The notes under the pieces: generated by a model
What the model saw: the letters and a program-made list of their open reading frames with translations, nothing else
What the model was told of the DNA's origin: nothing
The model's database searches: none
Translations under genes and position numbers: made by a program
Part shown: positions 33,853-45,358 of the stretch, one piece after another
Layout of the letters: each line of letters starts with the position of its first letter
Position numbering within the stretch: the first letter of the stretch is position 1
Assembly (NCBI GenBank): GCA_024704765.1
Contig: JAKMXF010000055.1
Location: 62,001 to 126,000, forward strand
Origin: Oopsacas minuta
Taxonomy: Eukaryota; Porifera; Hexactinellida; Lyssacinosida; Leucopsacidae
Length of the DNA stretch: 64,000 nt
Direction of reading: 5' to 3'

Positions 33853-34011
33853 TATATACGTATTCCAATATTTGTGTAAAATAGTTCCAAAAATAAGAAC
33901 TTACAAATATTTACATATAACGCTAGCGTATCCATAAATGAAGCAAATTATAATCTAAAATTACAACTACAGATGCCATAAATAATTAATATTACTTTCC
34001 TATACACATAC

Positions 34012-34443
34012 CTGAATACCTGAATGACTACACAGATAGAAATTAAATTCTGTTGGATGAGTAATACCTACATCTACTATAGTACCAACTGGGATGTTAC
34101 CAGATTTACCACATTGATCGTTCTTCTCTCAACAGAACAGATGGGTGTGGTGTCTCTTCTGGACGGTAACGAATGTAATGCCAGGCTTGTAGTCAGCTTC
34201 TAGTTCACTACAAGCTTCTCTTACTGCTCTCAATTCTTGATTCAATACCTGTGACGTAAATAGACTCACTACATTATAACTACCATACTTTCAACCCTCT
34301 CTGAAGCTTAAACCTGGCAGATTTGTAGAATTAAACCAATAGATCTCTGACAATAGCAGCTAGCTCTGCTATTATCTCTTGTCTATGTTGCTGCACACGG
34401 ACTGAGGCACTGTAACGACTGGGATGAGCGTCCATACTTCCAA
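34012..34443 (-). pseudogene. Argonaute (AGO clade) PIWI-domain fragment
   Basis: Exon pieces 34443-34310 and 34248-34012 match animal AGO proteins: [42 protein letters not shown], then [40 protein letters not shown] and [12 protein letters not shown], with a GTATGT donor at 34011. The piece with the second catalytic Asp (the RDG motif) is missing between the exons. Two in-frame stops are present: TAA where AGO has Gln in LL-Q-FYKS, and TGA after LFC. This is a relic of the RNA-slicing effector and cannot be functional. Confidence 0.9.
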
Positions 34444-34547
34444 CTAACTAACAATACAAGAAAGAGTGTAAATAGAGAATTGAAATGTTATAACGGGTAT
34501 TCGGACTCAGCCACTTCTGACCCTGTTGAATATTGGAGAGAATAATA

Positions 34548-34686
34548 CCGGTAACAGTGGATACAGGTAGCAATGGATACTAGTAACAGTGGATAACGGT
34601 AGCAGTGGATACAGGTAACAATGAATACTGGCAGCAGTGGATACTGGTAACAATGGACACAGGTAGCAGTGGATACAGGTACCAGG
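34548..34686. repeat. 15-bp minisatellite, about nine units
   Basis: Units of GGTAACAGTGGATAC type vary at a few positions (GTAGCAATGGATAC, GGCAGCAGTGGATAC). It lies between the Argonaute and liprin relics. Confidence 0.9.
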
Positions 34687-34974
34687 GGCATCTATTGTAT
34701 GCCAGTTATAAGAACCATGGATATGTACTAATTGAATAATGATGTCTGCCACAATGCTACACATTTTCTCACCTATACACGATTTGTAAAGACGGAAACT
34801 AAGAAAGAAAAGTTAGGGAAAAATACAAAATAAAATGTTTGTATTTACCAAATTAGTATTCAACAAATCGCTTCATTTGTTTATACAAAAGCTAGCAATA
34901 TAATTTGACCGGGTAAGTCTTATCGTACTCTTATCGCCCCTCCTAGGGCTAGGGAGTATGGGAGTCGGGACTCT

Positions 34975-36130
34975 CAGGCTCTTGAAGACATTCTTGGACT
35001 CACTGCGTCGTTCTTCCGCCTGAATAGAGCAAAGCTCTTCCTCTTTGCTTTCTTGTCAGAATTCGAAGATTCCTGTTGAGACATTAAATTGTTAAGTGAC
35101 GCGTTAAGTAGTTTCCAAGCAACCGAATCACTCTGAGGAATTTGTAGAGTATTAGCCATTTTGTGATAATCACGTGAGTTATCAAAATATAGGACAGCTC
35201 CGTGGAGACCTCTGGACTCAATGTTGCCAGTGCAACCACCCAGACCAATGGGATGTAACCATAAGGAATTCTATCTTTTGGACCAGAAGGGTAGATCTGT
35301 CCGGTCCGTGAATGATTGTCTCTGCTTGTTTTCTAGAATATTCATCTCATAGTTGAGGGAACGGAGAGCAAACATTCCCTACTGGAGACTATTCCTGTGG
35401 GAACTCTCAACCATTCCTAAACTGGTACTTAGTTCCTTCTTGGACAGATGTTCTAGCACCCTTCCGTCTACACAGCATTGTCTAGAAATAATAGGAAAAT
35501 TAATAACAACAAATACACGTGTTAACTAACAAGTAAATAACAACAAACCTGAAATTAGTGTTGTACTGAGTTAGACCTAGAGAAGGCAGCCAATGAGAAG
35601 CTATCCACTCGTAGTCAACAGCTCTGTAGGTGGGGTAGAGACAAGGGGTACTAGCTTTAGAGAGACCTGCCCTCTCTTGGACAGCATTCATGGGGTTGAG
35701 TCTCAGGAGAGGCTGTAGTATTCCCAGTTCTTGTTCGTAGTCCCTCTTGTCCATTGACAGGAGCATAGGAACTGTTTTGCATTGCAATCTGACTGCATCT
35801 CCCACTGACCCCGGTAAACCCCTGCTCCACCGCTACCCACGCCTGAAGAGCCCCTGGAGATCATAACAGGAATTGTGTGTTCTCTCATTCCACAAATGAG
35901 ATTGATGCCTGTAGTCTAGCTAGTCTCCCTTCTGGCGCCTCACACACACCTACAGAAGAGGGATCTCTTTTGTACCCGGGGACTTAGTTTCGCTAAAGGA
36001 ACTGATTATCCGTCGGATAGAGAATTTCCTCTTGAGTGATTTCTTGCGGAAGCGGGACATGTAGAGCTTGGGAGCTACTGACTCCAATTCTGTCCTATCA
36101 AAGAGGGACTCATCCACTATATGTGAGTTA
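34975..36130 (-). pseudogene. liprin-alpha, three SAM domains, interrupted by stops
   Basis: In order on the minus strand: a basic KSLKRKFSIRRIISSF stretch, the end of SAM1 (MDKRDYEQELGILQPLLRL, NAVQERAGLSK), SAM2 (VDYEWIASHWLPSLGLTQYN, then CCVDGRVLEHLSKKELSTSL, GMVESSHRNSLQ), FALRSLNYEMN, and SAM3 (LHPIGLGG, ESRGLHGAVLYFDNS, ANTLQIPQSDS, LLNASLNNLMSQ). This matches liprin-alpha, the presynaptic and focal-adhesion scaffold. TAG replaces the Tyr after HRNSLQ, another stop precedes SAM3, and a TAG follows KEIPLL. The SAM3 region ends with KKAKRKSFALFRRKN and a stop at about 34975. Confidence 0.85.
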
Positions 36131-36407
36131 TCAGATATTGTGGTACCGGTTATTTACAGTAGTGTTCGCCTAATAGCAATATTGCTCAATTTGTAAGTTA
36201 CTTTTAGCCCCTAAGTGAGTATTTCTTGTATATTTTGTTCCTCTAATAGCAAGTTAGATTATTAGTTAGCAAATTCCGTTCAAAAATACGACTTGTTATT
36301 ACTCAAACACCACAGATAATGCATATTGATTACACTGTGCTTTATAGTGTATCTAAACAATATACTAAAGTAGTATTACGAATGGAAATATCAAAGAGTT
36401 CAAATGT

Positions 36408-36746
36408 TCATTGAAACTTTCGTGATCGGGTTATCGGTCCTGTAGATTGCTTAGGTGTTAGTGTGATTTTGGAATTCATATTTCTACAACAATCAGGCAT
36501 TGGTACAATATTCTTGGAGCGGATAGATCCTTGCCTAATTAAAGCATCTAAAATATCTTTCCCCTCAACCATCACCATGTACTTCTCAACTCTCCCAACA
36601 GAATTGCGTTTTCCCAATTTCAATTTGCATCTTTTGGGAGTCTTTGGAGGAGATGAAAAGGTAACCTCCTTAATACTATAATTCCGAAACTTCCCTTTCC
36701 CTCTGAGCGAAGACATAAATGCTCTCATCTCAGTTTCCTTTCCCAA
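36408..36746 (-). CDS. hypothetical basic protein, 112 residues
   Basis: The frame has SSPPKTPKRCKLKLGKRNSV, GRVEKYMVMVEGKDILDALI, IRSKNIVPMPD and ends TPKQSTGPITRSRKFQ. It is rich in Lys, Arg, Ser and TP sites, so possibly nuclear. The mid part looks folded. I do not recognise it. It abuts a fragment of the proline-rich exon family on the plus strand at about 36760-36825. Confidence 0.35.
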   Translation of the reverse strand: MGKETEMRAFMSSLRGKGKFRNYSIKEVTFSSPPKTPKRCKLKLGKRNSVGRVEKYMVMVEGKDILDALIRQGSIRSKNIVPMPDCCRNMNSKITLTPKQSTGPITRSRKFQ

Positions 36747-37231
36747 TCAACTTCCAGAAAGCGGACGCATGCTTGTGACATCCCCCCCACTCACAAACAA
36801 AGCACTCCATGTGTCTACGTCCCTATATATTGTCGTTGAGAGCCAGTTTCCTTTCGATTACATGTACATTAAGATAAATATCCCGAAAGGACAACAAACT
36901 TCTATTTGTAAATTAGTATTATATTGTAAATACCAATTTTGCTAACGTCAACACTAAATCCCGCCTAAACAACTCAACCACAAATTTATGAACCCCAAAG
37001 ATGTCACAAAGGATTCACATACCCAATAAATGAATCAGGTTGAAACCTGAAACTGGACTTGTAGCTACGGTCCTGTAGTATAATAAGTATAGTTTGCCTA
37101 AAAATGCCAAATACACACTGGCCTTCTCGAGAACATATCTAGCCGTATAGTAAGTAGGCTATTGTATCTTCCTCTAGCGAAGTTAAGATGGAAAATAAGA
37201 GAAGGAAGTTTCTAGGCGGGATAGTTGAATA

Positions 37232-37310
37232 CTAGCGCTACGCTTGCTAGTACGCTGTACGACAGCTTACTGCTCCGCGTTAGCTTATCGAGTTATTGGC
37301 CGCGTAGCGA
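37232..37310 (-). mobile_element. Helitron-like 3' end
   Basis: On the minus strand this reads GTAAGCTGTCGTACAGC, ACTAGCAAGCG, GCGCTAG and then T, almost the same as the end of the element at 60900-61186. Two short hairpins are followed by CTAG/T. No 5' end was found. Confidence 0.4.
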
Positions 37311-37486
37311 CCAATAACTTGAGCCAATAATATACCCATCTGACTTGGCCCATATTATATCCTCTGCTTTATGGAAGTAAAATAAACATACACAAGGAAG
37401 GGGTGTAGAAATGTAGTTCAACAATCTTAATATTACAAATCCAATATTTATCATAAGTACACAAATTATCCAGTAACAACTTATGA

Positions 37487-38206
37487 TTCTACTCGACACT
37501 CATCGTTATCCTTTAGTATTTTAAAGTATCCTCCTAAACTGCCCCATGATGTACCCCAAGAATTGGCACAGAGCCAGTGAGGTGTAGCATAACTATCTAC
37601 ACCCTAGCCCATGATCTTTACGGTATGTACTCCGATCAGTGCTCCGTATGTGTACTTGTATACTCCTTTACTGTATGCATAGAAGTCTTCTTATACCTGA
37701 AAATAAATATTTTAACTAGAATATTAGCAGAATAATTAATTTAGTAAATTATGAATTCAAACGTGACGTAACGAATCAAATACACTGAAACCTTCACAAA
37801 CGGGGCATATGGAAACGGAATAGCACTTTTCGCCGTCTCTGGCACTCGTTTGTCTTAGGTTACACTGTATTTTAAATCTCAATGTTGTCCGAAATATCTT
37901 AAAAATTGAGTTGACTGTGAAACTGGTAACAGCTGTGAGCTATAAATATGATATGTGTATGGAAATTCAATCAACTTGAGTTAATTTCAAATTTCAAAGC
38001 CAAATCTTGGCTCATCTCTGTGAAAAGGTGACGAAATGTTCTCCCTATGGTATACATTGATTCATTCAATGATGAATTGAAGAAGTTGAGAGGCAAAACG
38101 GACGTGAATCATCACTCACATATAAAGCAGTCTCAACTGGACCTTTGGTATATATTTCATACATTATCTTATTGATACCACTGAGTGAGTAAGCACCATA
38201 TACAGT
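37487..38206 (-). pseudogene. cathepsin B-like protease, two C-terminal exons
   Basis: Exon 38206-38120 encodes SGINKIMYEIYTKGPVETAL and Y, with a GTGAGT donor. Exon 37696-37487 starts after TTTTCAG and encodes [58 protein letters not shown]. This contains the catalytic His region (GVHTVKI) and Asn region (ANSWG) of papain-family enzymes and matches cathepsin B best. A TAA at the start of the second exon stands where a Tyr is expected, and a TAG replaces the Trp of G-W-G. The 5' side is cut at 38207 by the composite repeat. Confidence 0.85.
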
Positions 38207-38680
38207 ATAGCACAACTCTGGATTAACATAGCTAGACGAAGGACACTCCTTATTTCAGAGATAGCATTCTCTGGCAGACCTAGAGCTACCGCTATCATAT
38301 GCATAGCAATCCCCTGTTACTGTTCCTGTAGACTTCAAGTAGACAGCAATTAGTCAGGTTTGCGTTGCATGTTGCACTGTATAGTTAGTAATTCAATCAA
38401 ACATACTGTGATTAAGTCACCAATTCAAAATGCACTAATTCTATGATTCTCTGAAGCTTTGCGTTCTTTTGCAATAAACTACACTCCAAATATTTAATAA
38501 ACAGAACTTACCTCTACTAGAACTAGCACAGGATACCAGCTGTTAAGGTGATAGCCTCGGCAGCCGGAATACCTCCTACGAATATCGTACAAATATAGAC
38601 AAAATATTTGTTGTTGATATTCATGTCGCGGCAGTTGACTTCACGTATTAATTGAGTTATTCATTCTAGGTTAATTTGAC

Positions 38681-39195
38681 TTGATTAAGGATGTTGAGGA
38701 GTCAACAGCCCCAGAACAACCCCCTCCACCTATTTCACCACCTCAAAAAGTCTCCAGGAAGCGTAAACACACAGAATCCGAATGTAATACACCACCAACT
38801 TCACCAACAAAGGACTTCATGTATCTAAATAATTCCTCAAAGTCTCCTCATCCTGTAACGACCCCCAAAACACCCAAAACACCACAAACTCCTGTGACTC
38901 CCAATAATTCTACAGAATGTTGCAAAGAGTCCCATCTCAAGACCCCGCGTAAGCGTTTGATGTTATCGTCCCTTCCCCGTAAATGGAAAAACAATTGGAA
39001 TTCAATCCTTCCTCTCCAGGGGCAACATCTACATCACTTTCGGAGTTATTCGATTACGATGATTATCCCGTAAGAGATCCACAAAGGAAAAATATACTCC
39101 CCCTTCTAATCCCATCTTTAGTCCTAAATGTTCTCCCATCGCAGAAAGTGAATTTCTATCTCCATTCTTCTGCCAAGAAGAATTGGTATAAATAA
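38681..39195 (+). pseudogene. proline-rich last exon, copy 2, frameshifted
   Basis: Same as the 28.5-kb exon up to KESHLKTPRKRLMLSSLPRK, then the frame is lost; EFNPSSPGATSTSLSELFDY and NWYK continue in another frame from 38983. Copy 3 at 62.3 kb carries the same lesion, so copies 2 and 3 are the closest pair. Confidence 0.6.
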
Positions 39196-39539
39196 TAGTG
39201 TAATATTAGTAATCTCTTTTAATTACATTATGTTGTAAGGGAATAATGATATGATCCTCCCTTTATCATATATCGTGTCAGGTATTTGGGCAGTGATTGT
39301 TTGTTGTTAAGCAGCTAGAGACATAAGTGTCTCTTTAGCAAAAGTATTGCTTGTCCGGACATCTACTGAGTGTGATATCGTCCCGATTAAAGTTTAGATC
39401 AGTTACTTCACTTGTGGAGTTTTGAGGAACACATTAATACCTTCAACGTCAGTTGATATCTTCTCCAGAACTGAATATATTTCCCCTCAAGTTTAATGAT
39501 AGGTTTTCAGGAATTAACATACTGGTGGCGGCTGTGTGT

Positions 39540-40246
39540 TATTAAATCATTCATTACTAAACGAAAACTATTCAAATCCAATGTAAGTCGCGGCCAACTC
39601 CGACAGTTTCCAAACTTGATGCAAAATCAGGTCTCAACCGAAGATCTTCGGAGATAATGTGGTCATCTTGACAATCTTAAGGAAAAATTTTGTAGAACGT
39701 TTCGCCGACGTTATCAACATGGAGATACCGGGATGGATTATCCGTCCGTATTCGTGCGATTTGCAACAGATACCTATTGAACGAAAGGAATCACTGATTG
39801 ATTTACGTAGCGATGATGTAGTGAAGTCTTCGTTCCCTGAACAATACTACAACATTTTGTGGTGCAATATTGCTGATCAATACCCTGCTCTATGCGCCCG
39901 CACGAAAGTAATGATATTGTCATTTTCAACATCGTACCTCGTGGAGAAGGGTTTCTCAGCCGTTGTTGGACTTCTCACAAAGAAGAGGAATAGGCTGGAG
40001 ATAACCAAACGTGGTGGTGACCTTCGGCTCTTCTTGACCAAATTCAGTCCCGATCTGAAAAATCTTGTAACTGTGCACAGACCCAACCTTCACACTAAAC
40101 TTATACAAATGAAAAATTTACATAAATTATGTCTTAGCATTTGGTAATATAATTAATATACAAACGAGATGGGACGAGGGGGAGGTGAGGGATGGCCCGA
40201 TCATCGAAGGGGGCGACCGACAGAAAAAGGTTGAGAAACGCTGGTG
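39540..40246 (+). mobile_element. hAT 3' half, copy 2, with right TIR
   Basis: The frame 39659-40147 has LRKNFVERFADVINMEIPGW and the dimerisation segment ILSFSTSYLVEKGFSAVVGL. It ends with GGTTGAGAAACGCTGGTG at 40246. A premature change follows NLVTVHRPN. Same structure as at 29340-30053. Confidence 0.75.
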
Positions 40247-40479
40247 TAGAGGGTTCATATATACACTATTATGTGAATAACACATTCAAGAAGAGTAATA
40301 AACTAATAATATATTGAATAATATTTGCATTATACTATACCTACAACAGATAAACAGATATTCCGCTTATAATCAAGTAATATATTGGACTTCAAACTTT
40401 CTTAGAGAGTGGCTCTCAACGACAATATATACGGACGGTGACACATGGAGCGCTTTGCTGGTGAAGTGGGGGGGGTGCC

Positions 40480-41068
40480 ACAAGCATGCTTCCACTTTCT
40501 GGAAGCGGAAAGGGTTGCCATCAGAGGGGGAGGAGGAGAATTGGCTGCCTCAGGGTTATTTGAAGTCGTTGGAATCGGAATCTAGTAAAAGAAAATAAAA
40601 CAAAACTCGTCCATAATAGCATGTATACATTCACACATTCTGGTGTACTCACTCTTGGTGGTGGAGCAGTAGTTTCACGATATAACAAGAGTTCTTCTCG
40701 AAGGGAGTCACATATCATTCGAGACTTATCTAGTTCTTTCTTTATCCCATCTAATTCTATTTTCCTTTCATCTCACATTCTCTTAATTTAGTCTCAAAGT
40801 CAGCTGATTCTTATATCCGGTCATCCCCTCTGATAGCATATTCTTGTTTCAATGTATTAATCATATTTTGTAACTCGATCACTTTCTCTCTTTTCTTGAC
40901 AACCTCTTCCTGCTGCTCTCTCAATCTATCCTCTTGTATACCTGTAATCTTTTGAAGACTGGTCAATTGCTGAGTGAGATCTGTGTTTTCTTTCTCTTTG
41001 TCATCCAATCGGGAAAATGGGAAAGTAGGAGAAGATGCCGCCTTAGTCTGGCCCAGCTCAGAAAACAT
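40480..41068 (-). pseudogene. coiled-coil plus proline-rich gene, second copy, fragmentary
   Basis: The exon 41068-40811 is a coiled coil (DLTQQLTSLQKITGIQEDRL). The next piece has MICDSLREELLLYRETTAPP with a GTGAGT donor near 40645. After TTTTACTAG (about 40591) the last exon begins IPIPTTSNNPEAANSPPPPL and SASRKWKH, then stops at the GGCTCTCAACGAC breakpoint. It parallels 31576-30776. Confidence 0.5.
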
Positions 41069-41231
41069 TTATTTGCCCAAGAAGTATGGCTGCCAGTCTT
41101 GCTTCTTCACGTGTAATGACCTTTGTGTCATCACCGAACACGTGGAGAAGCATGTGCTGGCAGTCCGCCAACAGGCCCCCCAAGATCGCTATCATCCAGT
41201 ATACGATCTGGCGGTGAAACACTACGATTAA
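41008..41231 (+). CDS. C2H2 zinc-finger mini-protein, copy 1
   Basis: The frame has SENIYLPKKYGCQSCFFTCN, DLCVITEHVEKHV and DLAVKHYD before a stop. CxxC-x12-HxxxH makes one classical C2H2 finger. The start is uncertain because the 5' side overlaps the coiled-coil exon on the other strand. An 820-bp block holding this ORF is repeated at 43940-44767 with few changes, including its 3' region. Confidence 0.45.
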
Positions 41232-41825
41232 TGATCTCTCCAATCAAATTTTTTAATTACTAAGTAAATTTATGTTTTAGTCTAGTATTTTTATGTTTAG
41301 TGTAGATTTGTAGATTTTTGTAATATTAGTTCCAATATTTAATCAATAAAGTGAATATAGTATTTCCCTCACTTTCAATTATATTGAGAATATTCCGTTG
41401 GGTTGGGCGCAACTGATACAATCTGAAGAATTGTTCGCCATTATCATGTACGCATAGTCGTAATCACAAAGAATGGCAGTAGCACCACTTATTGAACGAC
41501 ATTCACATTATATAAGAATCAATATATTTATCATTCAGGGTATGAAACCTGATCCACTTCTCGAATAGTTGAATATCATGACCTACATTCAACCAAATTC
41601 CATTAGAGTTTGTTCCTTGGCATGCTTGGAATGTTTATTCTGATTTCAAATCGGTGTCATGAGAGTTTGTATTCATTCTTATAATTGAAATATGTATTCT
41701 AAGTTCACATCGGCGTTATGAGAGTTTGTTTATTCGTCCACGTGAAATACTTATTTCCAACAACAAAGGGGTGTTGTTTCAATGTGTTCCCCTACCTTCT
41801 ACTTTCTTATAGACACTACCAGAAG

Positions 41826-43175
41826 CGCACATATACTCGGGCTAGTTACGTCCATTGTCACTCTCACAGACTAAATCTCGTACTACAGCATGTTGCCACT
41901 AAGGATGAAGATTTAAAGGTGTTTTTAGTTTGACAAATAATCTTGTGACCTTTTATAGATACCCTAAACGCAACGCTATCTTAAAACGAGCACAGAAAAG
42001 ACTTCGTTTGGGGAAGCAGTTGGTCTCACTTCCTCGCCCGATAGATATTAGGTGGCTATCTAATGCGTTAACAGTAGAAAGAATTGCTATCCTCTTCCCT
42101 AGCATTATTGAAGCACTAGAAGAATTGGAAGCTATTCCAGATATCCAAATCCAGGCACAATCTCTTTTACATCATTTGCGTTCCAAGAAATTTATATTCA
42201 TTTTGAACATCCTTTCTAAGATACTTGATGTAGCCGAATGCTGCACAAAAACTCTTCAGAGCCATTCTTTGGCACTCGATAATGCTGTTGGATTTATTAA
42301 TGGATTACGTGACTTACTAATTATGTATAGAAGTGAAGAATATTTTTTTGAAGTTTTCAAGTTGACAGATGAAATTGCATTTAAATTCGAAATCACAGCT
42401 TGGGATTCCAGAACTGAAAGAGTTCGACATGTTCCTCAACGTTTTGATGATTACTTTGATTGTAATATTAGATATACAAAGACAGTACGTTCTGTTGAAG
42501 ATTTGAAAATTATTTGGCACGATTTATATGACAACTTATTAGGAGATATTGATCGTCGATTTTCTGAAGATAGTATGAGCTTTTTTCATTGTACTCATAA
42601 TATACTAAATAGAAATAATTACTGCGAAAGTGAATTGACTCAACGATTCAATATAATCATTCCCGAAAGTGAAGCAATTATGTTTAATGCATTTTCTCAA
42701 CGTTCCCTCGTAGAGACACCAATTTTGCTGGACCTGACTTCTATTTGCGATCCTAACATATTTGATAATATCTCAAAATTGTTAAATATTCTTGTAGTTT
42801 GTCCAGTCACAACAGTATGCGTTGAACGTCTATTCTCTACTGTGAATCTAATCCACAGTTCACATCGAGCGAGTATGTTGACAACAAGATTGTGCAATTT
42901 ATCACTACTCTCTTTTGAAACAGATATAATAAAGAAGCTTCAAGAAACTCCTCTTATAGTAGAAAAAGTTATGCGAAAGATGGTCAAGAAGTAGTATGCT
43001 TGTAGTTAATATTAGATTTGATGATTAGATACCTACTAGGAATAGATACTAGTTTTTGTAATCCTAGCTTCATTACTAATTGTTCTAGATCATTTTGCCT
43101 TCTAAGATTTATTGCCCCCCCATTTAGGGTTTGTTGCCCCCCCCCCCCCCAAATTTAAAGTTTGTTACGCCACTG
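41826..43175 (+). mobile_element. hAT fragment (DUF4371/ZMYM1-like), 5' truncated
   Basis: The coding part starts ASYVHCHSHRLNLVLQHVAT (41833 on), shifts frame near 41930 and continues to 42994: RPIDIRWLSNALTVERIAIL, then the hAT dimerisation region ILVVCPVTTVCVERLFSTVN. The right end is TTTGTTACGCCACTG at 43175, complement of CAGTGGCGTAAC, preceded by C-rich DNA. The left side is cut exactly where the 820-bp duplication ends, so no target duplication can be seen. Confidence 0.8.
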
Positions 43176-43900
43176 ACTTGGCATTTACCAAAATGTGACA
43201 ATACTTCCCAAATTGGGTGTCTAAGATTACTGAAAATAATCACTCCTAAACCTTCAATAATTTCTACAAAATCCTTTACTTTATTATTTTTCTTCGATTT
43301 TCTCAAAACTATGTTTTCATGAATTTCATAATTTACTTTTCAGAATTACTTTAGCTTTGTTATTAAATGTAAATAAAATTTGTTTATTATTGACTTTTTG
43401 TGTTGTTTGGAATATTTTACGATTTTTATTAATTATCGCACGCTACTGATCCTTTACAATATATGAGTTTAAATCTCACGCAACAGATCCCCCCTCTGGT
43501 TATTTCTATCCACTAATACGAATTTTTGTATTTTTATTGGATTTTTTTGGCTAATTATTATAATTATTCGTAAGCGTTAATAAATACATTAATTTAATTC
43601 AATGCTTGAGGATTAGAAGATGTAATTCATAGTTATTTACATTCTTCTATTTCATTCATTGGCATATTCTGATATTCGAATGGATTGGATATTGATCTTA
43701 CGTGTGGGCATACCTTGTGTCAGTCATCAATAGCCTCTTCCGGTGTTAGTCACAGTTTAGAACTATTGCTTTAGGTAATCAGTACTATTCAACTAGGTGT
43801 CTGGTTAACACCTATTCAAATCTGACAAGAGCATTCTAATATATTGGCTATACCCGGGCGCGTATAAATACAATTATTATAAACTGAAAGACAAATACAA
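42995..43900. other. hAT 3' terminal region, then featureless AT-rich DNA
   Basis: Poly-C tracts at about 43106-43150 belong to the hAT end. Beyond 43175 I see no gene. Confidence 0.4.
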
Positions 43901-44173
43901 ATGCTAATCATTTTTATTTCTATAGTATTATTATTCCGAAAGATCGGGAAAATGGGGAAAGTAGGAGAAGAGGGTGATGCCGCCTTAGTCTGGCCCAGCT
44001 CAGAAAATATTTATTTGCCGAAGAAGTATGGCTGCCAGTCTTGCTTCTTCACGTGTGATGACCTTTGTGTCATCACCGAACACGTGGAGAAGCATGTGCT
44101 GGCAGTCCGCCAACAGGCCCCCCAAGATCGCTATCATCCAGTATACGATCTGGCGGTGAAACACTACGATTAA
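43901..44173 (+). CDS. C2H2 zinc-finger mini-protein, copy 2
   Basis: MLIIFISIVLLFRKIGK is followed by MGKVGEEGDAALVWPSSENI and the same single C2H2 finger (CQSCFFTCDDLCVITEHVEK) and end (VKHYD) as the 41-kb copy. Copy 2 has an upstream Met that could be the true start (MGKVGEEG). A poly-T/T-rich 3' region ends near TCAATAAAGTG at 44286, a possible AATAAA signal. The function is unknown. Confidence 0.45.
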   Translation: MLIIFISIVLLFRKIGKMGKVGEEGDAALVWPSSENIYLPKKYGCQSCFFTCDDLCVITEHVEKHVLAVRQQAPQDRYHPVYDLAVKHYD

Positions 44174-44179
44174 TGATCT

Positions 44180-45358
44180 CTCCAATCAAATTTTTTAATT
44201 ACTAAGTAAATTTATGTTTTAGTCTAGTATTTTTATGTTTAGTGTAGATTTGTAGATTTTTGTAATATTAGTTCCAATATTTAATCAATAAAGTGAATAT
44301 AGTATTTCCCTCACTTTCAATTATATTGAGAATATTCCGTTGGGTTGGGCGCAACTGATACAATCTGATGAATTGTTCGCCATTATCATGTACGCATAGT
44401 CGTAATCACAAAGAATGGCAGTAGCACCACTTATTGAACGACATTCACATTATATAAGAATCAAATATATTTATCATTCAGGGTATGAAACCTGATCCAC
44501 TTCTCGAATAGTTGAATATCATGACCTACATTCAACCAAATTCCATTACAGTTTGTTCCTTGGCATGCTTGAAATGTTTATTCTGATTTCAAATCGGTGT
44601 CATGAGAGTTTGTATTCATTCTTATAATTGAAATATGTATTCTAAGTTCACATCGGCGTTATGAGAGTTTGTTTATTCGTCCACGTGAAATACTTATTTC
44701 CAACATCAAAGGGGTGTTGTTTCAATGTGTTCCCCTACCTTCTACTTTCTTATAGACACTACCAGAATTTTCACCATCCAGTTTACACTCTAAATTTGCT
44801 GTCCAATTTTGTGTACTTTTTTTTCTTATTTTTCCCTAACTACATCATTGGTTCTAAGTATGTTGTTTTTGCATTTCCTGCAAGAGTTATTCTATATCTT
44901 TTGTGGTTGAATTTCTGATGTAAACTGAACTAGAACTATTCTGATCTTGTTTTTCAATCATGATAGAACATTTCTATAACCTCTAGTCTTACTTCTGTTA
45001 GAATCCTAGCATCCAATACCCAAGGTTGTCATTACTCTATTATCCATCACATTTTATTGTTCGTTGGCTTGGTTTTTCCTTCAGCCACAAACATTTTTCA
45101 ATTCTCAAGGAATTGCCCTAATTGTGGCTGCTGATAACTGATTATTTGTACATGAATCAACTTAATAAATCCCTACCCCTAAACCAGGCACGTAGCTACG
45201 GGGGGGCAAGGGGGGCAGTCGCCCCCCCAGATAAATTTGGAAGTTTTCGTTTTTATATACAATGTAGTTAGCTTATTAGTAATATTGCTCTATTAGCAAC
45301 CAGCTTTCGGGTCCCAAACGGGATTATAATGTTAATTTCGTTGCCCTATTAGNATTTC
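44180..45358. other. 3' part of the 820-bp duplicate, then a hAT-like terminus
   Basis: To about 44767 this is the duplicate of 41238-41825. CAGGCACGTAGCTACGGGGG at 45185 with mirrored C-rich DNA resembles a hAT end with no partner. One undetermined base is at 45353. Confidence 0.5.

Larger units (their letters stand above)
38342..40378. repeat. composite repeat, copy 2 (copy 1 28142-30184, copy 3 62068-63010)
   Basis: The two long copies are over 95 percent identical and collinear across the proline-rich exon and the hAT 3' half. Copy 2 has a deletion relative to the 27.6-28.1 kb side: 38212-38340 corresponds to 27617-27765 and then jumps to 28142. Copy 3 stops at 63010, where another hAT element is inserted. 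Confidence 0.9.

Noticed and set aside
34488-34764. Two overlapping His/Cys/Tyr-rich ORFs
   Set aside because: Produced by the 15-bp minisatellite; no splice or homology support.
34012-38206. Alternative genetic code to explain in-frame TAG, TAA and TGA
   Set aside because: The stops replace Trp, Tyr, Gln and Thr without a rule, frameshifts also occur, and long intact ORFs end at normal stops.
43131-43322. Pro-rich ORF starting MLPPPPPNLK
   Set aside because: It comes from the poly-C terminal region of the hAT fragment.
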